Assembly: GCF_000716875.1 (NCBI RefSeq)
Contig: NZ_JNWQ01000031.1
Coordinates: 1-64,000 of the forward strand
Origin: Streptomyces novaecaesareae
Lineage (GTDB): Bacteria > Actinomycetota > Actinomycetes > Streptomycetales > Streptomycetaceae
Direction: 5' to 3'
DNA: 64,000 nucleotides
A program made the position numbers and the translations under genes. How positions within the stretch are numbered: the stretch's first letter is position 1; each line of letters begins with the position of its first letter. Below are positions 1-7,639 of this stretch, one piece after another. Under the pieces are notes generated by a model. The model saw nothing but the letters and a program-made list of their open reading frames with translations. It was not told the origin of the DNA and did no database searches.

Positions 1-106
1 CGGCGCCGACACCCCCGTCATCACCCTCGACGCCCGCCGCCGCGACAGCGCCAAGAGCGCCCTCATCACCCTCGTCGAACACGCCCTCCTCGCCCGGCTG
101 CGGTGA
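1..106 (+). CDS. cvnD: C-terminal end of a conservon GTP-binding protein (CvnD-like), partial
   Basis: Only the last 34 codons are in the window. They read in frame from position 2 and end with TGA at 104-106. The residues (PVITLDAR, then SAKSALITLVEHALLARLR) match the C-terminal helix of the small Ras/MglA-like GTPases that are the fourth member of Streptomyces conservons (histidine-kinase-like CvnA, roadblock CvnB, CvnC, GTPase CvnD). These proteins form a membrane-associated signalling complex. The cvn1 set lies near cimA in S. coelicolor (from memory), which fits the location. The nucleotide-binding part is outside the window, so the family call rests on the tail and the context. Confidence 0.7.
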   Translation, partial: GADTPVITLDARRRDSAKSALITLVEHALLARLR

Positions 107-128
107 CGCACCGGTGACGAACGCGCTT

Positions 129-160
129 GAGGCCTATGGACTTTCGGGTCCATAGGCCTC
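129..160. terminator. Bidirectional hairpin terminator between cvnD and cimA
   Basis: A 13-bp perfect inverted repeat (gaggcctatggac / gtccataggcctc) with a 6-nt loop lies between two convergent genes. It can serve either strand. Confidence 0.75.
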
Positions 161-188
161 ACGTCGTGCACGTCGTGCCGGGCGCCGG

Positions 189-1793
189 CTACTCGGTGGG
201 CTCCAGCCCGGCCCGGATCAGGCCGTAGGTGTACGCGTCCTCCAGCGCCAGCCAGGAGGCGGCGACCACGTTGTCGGCCACGCCGACGGTGGACCAGGTG
301 GCGGTGCCGTCGGTGGACTCGATCAGCACCCGGGTCTTGGAGCCGGTGCCGTGCTGGCCCTCCAGGATGCGGACCTTGTAGTCCACCAGCTCGAAGGTGG
401 CCAGCGGCGGGTAGATCCCCTCCAGCGCGGTGCGCAGCGCCTGGTCCAGCGCGTTCACCGGGCCGTTGCCCTCGCCCACCGCGATCCGGCGCTCGCCCTT
501 GGCCCACAGCTTGACGGTCGCCTCGTTGCCGGAGATGCCGTTCGGGCCCTGCTCGCTGATGGTCCGCCAGGACTCCGGCGTGTAGAAGCGGTCCCGGCTG
601 CCGCGCACCTCGTCGCGCAGCAGCAGTTCGAAGGAGGCGTCGGCGGACTCGTAGGTGTAGCCGAGGTTCTCCTGCTCCTTCACCTTGGCCACCACCCGGC
701 CGGCCAGGTCGCGGTCGGTGGAGAGGTCGTAGCCGAGCTCCTTGCCCTTGAGCTCGACGGAGGCCCGGCCGGCCATGTCGGAGACCAGCATCCGCATGGT
801 GTTGCCGACCCGCTCGGGGTCGATGTGCTGGTACAGGTCCGGGTCGACCTTGATCGCGGAGGCGTGCAGGCCCGCCTTGTGGGCGAAGGCCGAGTAGCCG
901 ACGTACGGCTGGTGGGTGGAGGGGGCCAGGTTGACCAGCTCGGCGATCGCGTGCGAGATCCTGGTCATCTCGGCCAGCCGGCCCTCGGGCAGCACCCGGC
1001 GGTCGTACTTGATCTCCAGCGCGCCGACCACCGGGAACAGGTTGGCGTTGCCGACCCGCTCGCCGTAGCCGTTGGCGGTGCACTGCACGTGGGTCGCGCC
1101 GGCGTCCACCGCGGCCAGGGTGTTGGCCACCGCGCAGCCGGTGTCGTCCTGGGCGTGGATGCCGAGCCGGGCGCCCGTCTGCGCCAGGACGTCGGCGACG
1201 ATCTCGCGGACGCCGGCCGGCAGCATCCCGCCGTTGGTGTCGCAGAGCACCACCACGTCGGCCCCGGCCTCGTGCGCGGTGCGGACCACCGACAGGGCGT
1301 ACTCGCGGTTCGCCCGGTAGCCGTCGAAGAAGTGCTCGCAGTCGATGAACACCCGGCGGTCCCGGGAGCGCAGGAACTCGACGCTGTCCCGGATCATCTC
1401 CAGGTTCTCGTCCAGCGTGGTGCGCAGCGCCAGCTCCACGTGCCGGTCGTGCGACTTGGCGACCAGGGTGACCACCGGGGCGCCGGAGTTGACCAGCGCG
1501 GCCAGCTGCGGGTCGTCCGCGGCCCGGCCGCCGGCCCGGCGGGTGGCGCCGAAGGCGACCAGCTGGGCGTGGGCCAGCTCCAGCTCGGCGGCGGCGCGGG
1601 CGAAGAACTCGGTGTCACGCGGGTTGGCCCCGGGCCAGCCGCCCTCGATGAAGCCGACCCCGAACTCGTCCAGGTGCCGGGCGATGGCCAGCTTGTCCGC
1701 CACCGTCAGGTTGATGCCCTCGCGCTGGGCGCCGTCGCGCAGCGTGGTGTCGAACACGTGGAAACTGTCGTCGGTACGGCTGACCTCGGTCAT
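189..1793 (-). CDS. cimA: Citramalate synthase / isopropylmalate synthase family protein (CimA)
   Basis: A 534-aa alpha-IPM synthase-like enzyme of the citramalate synthase subfamily, which condenses acetyl-CoA with pyruvate (or a related 2-oxo acid) at the start of a threonine-independent route to isoleucine. The TIM barrel starts FDTTLRDGAQREG near residue 13. The NGYGERVGNANLFPVV and HKAGLHASAIKVDP motifs are present, and a C-terminal LeuA-like regulatory domain follows from about residue 400. The usual HxH metal motif reads HAQDDTG, so the second His is replaced by Gln. The start ATG at 1791-1793 follows AGGGG closely; longer in-frame extensions run through the attenuator hairpin and are not believable. 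The gene lies downstream of a candidate leader peptide and terminator, so regulation by branched-chain aminoacyl-tRNA supply is likely. A leuA paralogue specific for 2-oxoisovalerate cannot be excluded from sequence alone. Confidence 0.85.
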   Translation of the reverse strand: MTEVSRTDDSFHVFDTTLRDGAQREGINLTVADKLAIARHLDEFGVGFIEGGWPGANPRDTEFFARAAAELELAHAQLVAFGATRRAGGRAADDPQLAALVNSGAPVVTLVAKSHDRHVELALRTTLDENLEMIRDSVEFLRSRDRRVFIDCEHFFDGYRANREYALSVVRTAHEAGADVVVLCDTNGGMLPAGVREIVADVLAQTGARLGIHAQDDTGCAVANTLAAVDAGATHVQCTANGYGERVGNANLFPVVGALEIKYDRRVLPEGRLAEMTRISHAIAELVNLAPSTHQPYVGYSAFAHKAGLHASAIKVDPDLYQHIDPERVGNTMRMLVSDMAGRASVELKGKELGYDLSTDRDLAGRVVAKVKEQENLGYTYESADASFELLLRDEVRGSRDRFYTPESWRTISEQGPNGISGNEATVKLWAKGERRIAVGEGNGPVNALDQALRTALEGIYPPLATFELVDYKVRILEGQHGTGSKTRVLIESTDGTATWSTVGVADNVVAASWLALEDAYTYGLIRAGLEPTE

Positions 1794-1973
1794 GACCCCT
1801 GGTGCTCCGTTCGTGGAGGTTCGTACTGCTCTGGCCGGATTTCTGGTCCCGGCTCCACTGTCCAGGATCTCGCGCGCGGCCCCGGTGTCCCCGAGCCCTT
1901 CGTGGGGGCTCTCGGCCGGTCCGGGTGGCTGTGCTTTACGGGCCGCTCCCACGGTGTTCGTGGGGCCGTGCCC

Positions 1974-2020
1974 GAAAAGCAAAAGACCCCTCGCGGGTGC
2001 GAGAGGTCTGCGCGCGGGTC
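1974..2020 (-). promoter_or_regulatory. Candidate transcription attenuator upstream of cimA
   Basis: On the minus strand an 11-bp hairpin (agacctctcgc / gcgaggggtct, one G-U pair, loop accc; 1984-2009) is followed by TTTTGCTTTT. It lies 190 nt before cimA and 53 nt after the stop of a short Leu/Ile-containing reading frame. The segment just upstream (2010-2020) is complementary, with one mismatch, to the end of that frame (2071-2081). This could compete with or flank the terminator, as in ribosome-mediated attenuators. The ilvB leader in this window has the same layout. It could also simply be the ilvE terminator. Confidence 0.6.
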
Positions 2021-2062
2021 TGGACGCTCGTGGTCGCCCCGCATCGGGTCCTGCGGGAGCGG

Positions 2063-2113
2063 TCACTGCGGACCGGCGCGCCTGCTGCCGATAATCAGCG
2101 AAAGCGAGGACAC
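2063..2113 (-). CDS. Candidate 16-aa leader peptide of cimA (MSSLSLIIGSRRAGPQ)
   Basis: A GTG-started frame of 16 codons contains Leu-Ser-Leu-Ile-Ile in a row, using CTT and ATT, which are rare codons in this genome. It stops 53 nt before a terminator hairpin. No Shine-Dalgarno sequence precedes it. An extended -10-like element (TGC then CAGACT) ends 6 nt before the GTG, so the transcript may begin at the GTG. The arrangement copies the ilvB leader at 17308-17349. I do not know this peptide from published work. The call rests on codon content, spacing and pairing. Confidence 0.5.
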   Translation of the reverse strand: MSSLSLIIGSRRAGPQ

Positions 2114-2119
2114 GCTGGC

Positions 2120-2128
2120 AGTCTGGCA
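2120..2128 (-). promoter_or_regulatory. Possible extended -10 promoter for the cimA leader
   Basis: The minus strand reads TGCCAGACT, one base away from the TAGACT type of -10 box, 6 nt before the GTG of the leader peptide. No good -35 box is seen at 17-18 nt. Confidence 0.3.
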
Positions 2129-2206
2129 CAGCCCGACCGGGTCCGGCCCGCCTGTCTCGCGATGCGAAACGGGGCAGGCCGGGGGCGGTGCGGGCAGTCC
2201 GCGGAA

Positions 2207-3319
2207 TCAGACGATCTTGTGCAGCCAGCCGTGGGTGTCGGGGGCCTGGCCGCCCTGGATCGACAGCAGCGCCTTGCGCAGCTCCATGGTGATCGGGCCG
2301 GGCTCGCCGGTGCCGACGGTCCAGTCGGCGGCGGCGGACTTGACCGAGCCGACCGGGGTGATGACGGCGGCGGTGCCGCACGCGAAGACCTCGGTGAGGG
2401 TGCCGTCGGCGTTGGCCTGCTGCCACTCGTCGGTGGAGATCTTCCGCTCCTCGACGGCGTAGCCGAGGTCCGCGGCGAGCCGGAGCAGCGAGTCGCGGGT
2501 GATGCCGGGCAGCAGGGCGCCGGACAGCTCCGGGGTGACGATCTTGGCGTCCTTGCCCTCGCCGAAGACGAAGTACAGGTTCATGCCGCCCATCTCCTCG
2601 ACCCACCGGTGCTCGGCGGCGTCGAGCCAGACGACCTGGTCGCAGCCCTTCTCGGCGGCCTGGGCCTGGGCGACCAGCGAGGCGGCGTAGTTGCCCGCGC
2701 ACTTGGCGGCGCCGGTGCCGCCGGGCGCGGCCCGGACGTACTCCTTGGACAGCCAGACCGAGACCGGCTTGATGCCGCCCTGGAAGTAGGCGCCGGCCGG
2801 CGAGGCGATGATCATGAAGAGGTAGGAGTTGGCCGGGCGGACACCCAGGCCGACCTCGGTCGCGAACATGAACGGACGCAGGTAGAGGCTCTGCTCCGGC
2901 TCGTTCGGGACCCACTCCTGCTCCTGCTGCACCAGCAGCTCGACGGCCTCGACGAAGGTCTCGACCGGCAGCTCCGGCATGGCCAGGCGGCGGGCCGAGG
3001 CCTGGAAGCGGGCGGCGTTGGCCTCCGGACGGAAGGTGGCGATGGAGCCGTCGGCCTGGCGGTAGGCCTTGAGGCCCTCGAAGATCGCCTGGCCGTAGTG
3101 CAGGGTCATGTTCGCCGGGTCGATCTCCAGCGGCGCGTACGGCGCCAGCTGGGCGTCGTGCCAGCCCACGCCCTCGGTCCAGCGGATGGTGACCATGTGG
3201 TCGGTGAAGACCCGGCCGAAGCCGGGGTTGGTCAGCCGGGCCTGTCGCTCCGCTGCGGGCAGCGGGTGGGCGGAGGGCTTGAGGTCGAACGTGATGGGCG
3301 CCTGGGTGGGCGTGCTCAT
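2207..3319 (-). CDS. ilvE: Branched-chain amino acid aminotransferase
   Basis: A 370-aa fold-type IV PLP aminotransferase that transfers the amino group between glutamate and the 2-oxo acids of Leu, Ile and Val, the last step of their synthesis. The PLP lysine is K206 in [12 protein letters not shown]. The family signature around [11 protein letters not shown] and the [10 protein letters not shown] segment are present, and the length is normal for the IlvE type II group. The start ATG at 3317-3319 is chosen because AAGGAAA lies 6 nt upstream; an in-frame upstream extension lacks family-like sequence. It lies between leuB (upstream) and cimA (downstream) on the same strand, each separated by more than 300 nt with its own signals. 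Confidence 0.95.
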   Translation of the reverse strand: MSTPTQAPITFDLKPSAHPLPAAERQARLTNPGFGRVFTDHMVTIRWTEGVGWHDAQLAPYAPLEIDPANMTLHYGQAIFEGLKAYRQADGSIATFRPEANAARFQASARRLAMPELPVETFVEAVELLVQQEQEWVPNEPEQSLYLRPFMFATEVGLGVRPANSYLFMIIASPAGAYFQGGIKPVSVWLSKEYVRAAPGGTGAAKCAGNYAASLVAQAQAAEKGCDQVVWLDAAEHRWVEEMGGMNLYFVFGEGKDAKIVTPELSGALLPGITRDSLLRLAADLGYAVEERKISTDEWQQANADGTLTEVFACGTAAVITPVGSVKSAAADWTVGTGEPGPITMELRKALLSIQGGQAPDTHGWLHKIV

Positions 3320-3362
3320 GGCTGTTTCCTTCACCGTGGGGTTGGTCCGGGCCACCACCATC

Positions 3363-3399
3363 GAATGAACGTTTCGGCGATCGAACGCCGGAATGAACG
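3363..3399 (-). promoter_or_regulatory. Direct repeats flanking an inverted repeat upstream of ilvE
   Basis: gaatgaacg occurs at 3363-3371 and again at 3391-3399. Between them is the inverted repeat cggcg-atcgaa-cgccg (3375-3390). It begins 44 bp before the ilvE start, a plausible operator position. The binding protein is unknown. Confidence 0.3.
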
Positions 3400-3404
3400 C
3401 ACGA

Positions 3405-3448
3405 CGGCACGGCCCACTGTCGATACTCGCATCCAGAGGGCCGTGCCG
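3405..3448 (-). other. Hairpin upstream of ilvE
   Basis: An 11-bp perfect inverted repeat (cggcacggccc / gggccgtgccg) with a 22-nt loop lies 86 nt before the ilvE start. It is either a 5' leader structure or part of a terminator for transcripts arriving from leuB. No T-run follows on the minus strand. Confidence 0.35.
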
Positions 3449-3490
3449 AACAGCTGCCCGCTCCTTTGAGAGCTGCAAGCTGTGGTTATG

Positions 3491-3639
3491 CGGTCCGGCC
3501 CACCTGGCCGGAAACCTTGTCGGTCCGGCCCGCTAGCCGGAACTCCGCTGTCGGATCCGGCCCGCTACCCGGACCCCGCTTTTCGGATCCGGCCCGCTAC
3601 CCGGACCCCGCTTTTCGGATCCGGCCCGCTACCCGGATA
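3491..3639. repeat. Tandem repeat of 30-32 bp, about 4.7 copies, covering the leuB stop codon
   Basis: Units start at 3491, 3521, 3552, 3584 and 3616. The units at 3552 and 3584 are identical 32-mers starting cggatccggcccgctacc; those at 3491 and 3521 have diverged. Each unit carries a short dyad (tccgg / ccgga). The last, partial unit contains the TAG of leuB at 3629-3631. Confidence 0.85.
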
Positions 3640-4666
3640 CTCGGCCGGCGAGCGCGTCGCCGACCTGGGCGGTGCTGCGGGTGCCGGAGCGCTCGGCCAG
3701 GTCCGCCGCGACGGCGGTCTCGACCTTGGCGGCCTCGGCGGCGAGGCCGAGGTGCTCCAGCAGCATGGCGACCGACAGCACGGTGGCGGTCGGGTCGGCC
3801 TTGCCCTGGCCGGCGATGTCCGGCGCCGAACCGTGCACCGGCTCGAACATGGACGGGAACTCGCCGCTCGGGTTGATGTTGCCGCTCGCGGCCAGGCCGA
3901 TCCCGCCGGTGACGGCGGCGGCCAGGTCGGTCAGGATGTCGCCGAACAGGTTGTCGGTGACGATGACGTCGAAGCGCTCGGGCTGGGTGACGAAGAAGAT
4001 GGTCGCCGCGTCGACGTGCAGGTAGTCGGTGGTGACCTCGGGGAACTCCTTGCCGACCTCGGCGAAGATCCGCGTCCACAGGTGCCCGGCGTGCACCAGC
4101 ACGTTGTTCTTGTGCACCAGGGTGAGCTTCTTGCGCGGCCGCGCCTGGGCCCGGCGGTAGGCGTCGCGCACCACGCGCTCGATGCCGTACGCGGTGTTCA
4201 GGCTGACCTCGGTGGCCACCTCCTGCGGCGTCCCGGTGCGCAGCGTGCCGCCGTTGCCGACGTACGGGCCCTCGGTGCCCTCGCGGACGACCACGAAGTC
4301 GATCTCCGGCTCACCGGCCAGCGGGGACTGCACCCCGGGGAACAGCCGCCCGGGACGTAGGTTGATGTGGTGGTCGAAGGCGAACCGCAGCTTCAGCAGC
4401 AGCCCCCGCTCCAGCACCCCCGACGGGACGCTCGGGTCGCCGATGGCGCCCAGCAGGATCGCGTCGTACGACTTCAGCTCCGCCAGCACGTCGTCCGGCA
4501 GCGTCTCCCCCGTCCGGTGGTAGCGCCGGGCCCCGAGGTCGAACTCGGTGGTCTCCAGCTTCACATCGGCGGGAAGCACGGCGCCCAGGACCTTGAGGCC
4601 TTCGGCCACCACTTCCTGGCCGATGCCGTCACCCGGGACAACTGCGAGACGAATGGTGCGAGACAT
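3629..4666 (-). CDS. leuB: 3-isopropylmalate dehydrogenase
   Basis: A 345-aa NAD-dependent beta-decarboxylating dehydrogenase that oxidises 3-isopropylmalate to 2-oxoisocaproate in leucine synthesis. It begins [15 protein letters not shown] and carries the substrate and metal motif [14 protein letters not shown] (about residues 222-235) and the NAD-binding segment [14 protein letters not shown], which are typical of the shorter actinobacterial LeuB. The ATG at 4664-4666 lies 6 nt after TAGGGT with no Shine-Dalgarno sequence, so it is probably leaderless. The last codons and the stop lie inside a tandem repeat. A tartrate or isocitrate dehydrogenase is less likely given the ilvE/cimA context. 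Confidence 0.93.
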   Translation of the reverse strand: MSRTIRLAVVPGDGIGQEVVAEGLKVLGAVLPADVKLETTEFDLGARRYHRTGETLPDDVLAELKSYDAILLGAIGDPSVPSGVLERGLLLKLRFAFDHHINLRPGRLFPGVQSPLAGEPEIDFVVVREGTEGPYVGNGGTLRTGTPQEVATEVSLNTAYGIERVVRDAYRRAQARPRKKLTLVHKNNVLVHAGHLWTRIFAEVGKEFPEVTTDYLHVDAATIFFVTQPERFDVIVTDNLFGDILTDLAAAVTGGIGLAASGNINPSGEFPSMFEPVHGSAPDIAGQGKADPTATVLSVAMLLEHLGLAAEAAKVETAVAADLAERSGTRSTAQVGDALAGRVSG

Positions 4667-4672
4667 GCTCGG

Positions 4673-4678
4673 ACCCTA
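4673..4678 (-). promoter_or_regulatory. -10 box of leuB, leaderless arrangement
   Basis: TAGGGT on the minus strand is separated from the leuB ATG by 6 nt (ccgagc), which places the transcription start at or next to the A of ATG. Confidence 0.5.
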
Positions 4679-4729
4679 CTCCGCCGTCCAGGGACTGACA
4701 CCTCGCGTCCATCATTCGGACGGATCAGG

Positions 4730-4967
4730 TCAGGTCAGGTCGATCTCGACCGGGAACGGCTGATCGACCTTCAGCTGCTTGTGGTGGATCCCGGTCAGGC
4801 CATAGGCCCTGGTGGCCGGGTCCAGCTCGTACACGTAGACGACGGGGCGGCCCTCGTCATCGCTCTCCACCCGCCAGAAGTGCAGGATGCCGGCCGCAGC
4901 GTACTTCCGCGGCTTGGTGTCGCGGTCACGCTCCTGCGACTCCTCGGACACCACCTCCACGGCCGCT
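4730..4967 (-). pseudogene. C-terminal remnant of a Uma2-family (DUF820) endonuclease
   Basis: About 79 residues match the end of the Uma2/DUF820 PD-(D/E)XK-like family common in Streptomyces: VEVVSEESQERDR, then KYAAAGILHFWRVE, then PVVYVYELDPATRAYGLTG and a terminal FPVEIDLT. The N-terminal half, including the first catalytic acidic residues, is missing. Upstream of about 4967 the frame turns into Arg/Pro/Ala-rich sequence without family features and runs into the start region of the YfhO-like gene on the other strand. The gene is therefore decayed. The stop codon sits in a 5-bp repeat that places TGA in all three frames. Confidence 0.75.
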
Positions 4968-5040
4968 ACTCGGCAAAGCCTCCTCGGGCGCCACCCCTTT
5001 GAGGGGGCGCGGGTGATCGGATCCGCGCCGGGGGCGCGCT

Positions 5041-5046
5041 TAGGGT
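5041..5046 (+). promoter_or_regulatory. Possible -10 box of the YfhO-like gene
   Basis: TAGGGT lies about 39 nt before the chosen GTG. No clear -35 box is seen. Confidence 0.35.
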
Positions 5047-5084
5047 GGCGGGATCCGGGGTCACTGGCAGAACGGGGCGCGTGG

Positions 5085-7574
5085 GTGAGGGCCGAGCAGC
5101 GGCGGGAGGTGCTGGTCTGCGGGGGCGCGGCCGGGCTGGCGGCGGGCGGGTACGCGCTGGCGGCGGGGCTGCAGGGGCGGTGGCCGGCCGGGGTGGAGGC
5201 GGTCGCCGTGCCGTACCACGCCCACCTGTGGGACCTGCTGCACGGGGAGGCCGCCGGGGACCTGCTGTTCAACTGGAACAGCGGGTACGGCGTCCCGTTC
5301 CTGGCGGACTTCTTCGCCTACCTGATGAACCCGTTCTCCTGGCCGGCCGCGCTCCTCCCCCGCGACCAGGGCCCGCTCGCCGTCTTCCTGGTCACCCTGG
5401 CCACCATCGGCCTCGGCACCGCCCTGATGGCCCACCTGCTCGGCCGCGTCCACCCGGGCCCGCGCCGGCTGCGAGTGCTCGCCGCCGTCGGGTACGGGCT
5501 GTGCGCCTGGGTGCTGGACGTCGGCGGGGCCGCGCCGATGTGGCTCTGGGGCCTGGTCTCGCTGCCGCTGCTCGGTATGGCCGCCGACTGGTGCCTGCAC
5601 GAGCGCCGCTGGGTGGCCGGCTCGCTGTGCGTCGCCCTCGCCTGGGTCGGCAACCTGTACACCGCCGCCCTGGCCACCCTGATCGCCGGGCTACTCTTCG
5701 CCATCCGGCTGTTCGCCACCCCGCGGCCGTTCCGGCACCGGGTCCGGACCACCGGCCGGGCCGTCACCATGGCCACCGTCGGGGTGCTGCTCGCCTCCCC
5801 GGTGCTGTTCGTCGCGGTCCGGGCCGCGCGGCGCGCGCAGCCCGAGTCCCCGGTGCAGCCGCTCGGCCCGTCCGGGATCGGCGGCCACCTCGCCCAGCTG
5901 CTGCCCGCCACGCACGGCGGGCGCCCGCTGCCGGACGTGGCGATCGGCCTGTTCGGGCTGCTGCTGGTGTGCGGACTGCCGTTCAACCGGCGGGTGCGGA
6001 TCCGGGAGCGGGCGGTCTGGTGCGCGGTGCTGGTGCTGGTGGTGCTCAGCTTCGTGTGGACCCCGACCGTCCTGGTCTGGCACGGCCTGGCGATCCCGGC
6101 CGGCGGGCCGTACCGGGCCGCCTTCGTGCTCAGCGGGCTGCTGGTGCTGGCCGGCTGGGTGTCGCTGGCGCACCGGCCGGACCCGCTCACCCTGCTCGGC
6201 GGCGCCGCCGTGGTCGCGGTGATCGCCGGGCTGGCGGCGAGCCGGCACTCCGTGCGCCCCGCCACCTGGGTGCTGCTGACCGTCGGCGGCGCCGTCCTGC
6301 TCACCGCGCTGTGGGTCCTCGACCGCCGGCACCCCGACCGCCGGGCGAACACCGCCGCGACCTGGGTGATCGGCGCCGCGGTGGTCGGCAACGCCGTCTG
6401 GTCGGGGTACGCGGCGCTCGGCGCGGCGCCCTCCGACGACGTCTCCGCGCCGGCCGTCCGGGCCGGGCACACCGCCGTCCACGAGGCCGACGACTGGCCG
6501 CAGGGCCGCAGCGACCCGGGCCCGCACGCCTTCACCACCAACGACCCGCTGCTGCTGAACGGCCAGGGCGGCGGCTACTTCAGCAGCTACCTGCCGACCG
6601 TCGCCGCCCTGCTGCTGCACGACCTCGGCGCGGGCTGGACGGCCGGCGGGCGGCAGACCACGAGCGTCACCGACCCGGTCGGGCGGGCGCTGTTCGGCGT
6701 CCGCGCGCACCTGGACGACGGGCCGCCGCCGTACGGCTTCACCCCCGGCCGCGCGGCCGCACCGCCGCTGGTGACGGTGCTGCCGCCGGGCGCCCGCCCG
6801 GAGACCTCCTCGGTCTGGTCCCGGCAGGAGTCGCTGCTGGGCAGCCAGGTGTACGACGCCCCGCTGCCCGTCCCGGCCGGCGGGCCCGCGCCCACCCTGC
6901 ACGGCACCAGCGGCTGGTCGGTGCCGGCCGGCGGGGAGGGCACCGTGCTCACCGCCGCCTGCACGCCCGGTTCGACGGCGTACTTCCACGGCGTCTGGTA
7001 CCGCGGCACGGTCAGCGGCCTGGGCACCGACTACCGCAGTGACGGTGAGCAGCCCACCACGGCGGTGGCGATCCACCGGCTGGGGACCGTCCCGGCGGAC
7101 GGCGTGGTCCGGGTGACGCTGCGCTCCGACACCGTGAGCCAGGTCCCGGCCCGCCCGATCGGCTGCCTGCGGACGGACGCCCTGGACGCCGCCGTCGCCC
7201 GCCTCACCGCCACCGGCGCGACCCGCGTCGAGGCCGGCGGGCACACCGTCGCGGCCACCCTCCCGGCGGGCTCCACCGGCACCGCGCTGCTCTCCGTGCC
7301 CGCCACCGAGGGCTGGAGCTGCGCCGTCGACGGCGGCCGGGCCACCGCCCCCACCCCGGTGCTGGGCATGATCGGCGTCCCCCTCGGCCCGGGCGCCTCC
7401 CGGCTCGCCTGCTCTTTCCGCCCGCCCGGCCTCTCGGAGGGCCTCGTCGTCACCTCCGCCGGCGCCGCCGTCCTCGCCCTGGTCGCCAGCTTCGCCCGGC
7501 TCGCCCGCCGCCGGCCCGCCCACACCCCGCGCCGCGTGCGCCGCCGGATCGCCGCGTCCGCGGACGGGGCCTGA
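5085..7574 (+). CDS. YfhO-family multi-pass membrane protein
   Basis: An 829-aa protein whose first 480 residues contain about a dozen hydrophobic segments, followed by a large extracytoplasmic part (about 490-800) and a final membrane helix (near LVVTSAGAAVLALVASF) before a basic tail. The early segment with HLWDLLHGEAAGDLLFNWN and GVPFLADFFAYLMNPF is the typical first loop of YfhO proteins, GT-C-like membrane glycosyltransferase relatives linked to cell-wall glycosylation in Firmicutes. The substrate is unknown here. GTG at 5085 is preferred because the first membrane helix follows directly; earlier in-frame starts run over the Uma2 remnant. The Shine-Dalgarno sequence is poor, so the start is uncertain. 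Confidence 0.75.
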   Translation: MRAEQRREVLVCGGAAGLAAGGYALAAGLQGRWPAGVEAVAVPYHAHLWDLLHGEAAGDLLFNWNSGYGVPFLADFFAYLMNPFSWPAALLPRDQGPLAVFLVTLATIGLGTALMAHLLGRVHPGPRRLRVLAAVGYGLCAWVLDVGGAAPMWLWGLVSLPLLGMAADWCLHERRWVAGSLCVALAWVGNLYTAALATLIAGLLFAIRLFATPRPFRHRVRTTGRAVTMATVGVLLASPVLFVAVRAARRAQPESPVQPLGPSGIGGHLAQLLPATHGGRPLPDVAIGLFGLLLVCGLPFNRRVRIRERAVWCAVLVLVVLSFVWTPTVLVWHGLAIPAGGPYRAAFVLSGLLVLAGWVSLAHRPDPLTLLGGAAVVAVIAGLAASRHSVRPATWVLLTVGGAVLLTALWVLDRRHPDRRANTAATWVIGAAVVGNAVWSGYAALGAAPSDDVSAPAVRAGHTAVHEADDWPQGRSDPGPHAFTTNDPLLLNGQGGGYFSSYLPTVAALLLHDLGAGWTAGGRQTTSVTDPVGRALFGVRAHLDDGPPPYGFTPGRAAAPPLVTVLPPGARPETSSVWSRQESLLGSQVYDAPLPVPAGGPAPTLHGTSGWSVPAGGEGTVLTAACTPGSTAYFHGVWYRGTVSGLGTDYRSDGEQPTTAVAIHRLGTVPADGVVRVTLRSDTVSQVPARPIGCLRTDALDAAVARLTATGATRVEAGGHTVAATLPAGSTGTALLSVPATEGWSCAVDGGRATAPTPVLGMIGVPLGPGASRLACSFRPPGLSEGLVVTSAGAAVLALVASFARLARRRPAHTPRRVRRRIAASADGA

Positions 7575-7577
7575 CCG

Positions 7578-7629
7578 CACGCCCAGGGGCGGCCCGCCGG
7601 TACCGATCGGCGGGCCGCCCCTGGGCGTG
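7578..7629. terminator. Strong bidirectional hairpin between convergent genes
   Basis: A 22-bp perfect inverted repeat (arms 7578-7599 and 7608-7629, 8-nt loop) begins 3 bp after the yfhO-like stop and ends 10 bp before the protease stop. Confidence 0.85.
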
Positions 7630-7639
7630 GCTGCGGCGG

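Noticed and set aside
1790..2044. 84-codon minus-strand frame over the cimA attenuator whose stop overlaps the cimA ATG
   Set aside because: Composition is Pro/Arg/Gly-rich without Leu/Ile runs, it reads through the terminator hairpin, and no ribosome-binding site precedes it. The shorter 2063-2113 frame is the better leader.
189..3410. 1073-codon frame spanning cimA and antisense-like ilvE sequence
   Set aside because: Only the cimA part from 1793 has family sequence. The upstream part is an alternative frame of ilvE made open by high GC content.
3491..3639. Repeat array considered as a CRISPR
   Set aside because: Units are directly adjacent without unique spacers, and no cas genes are present.
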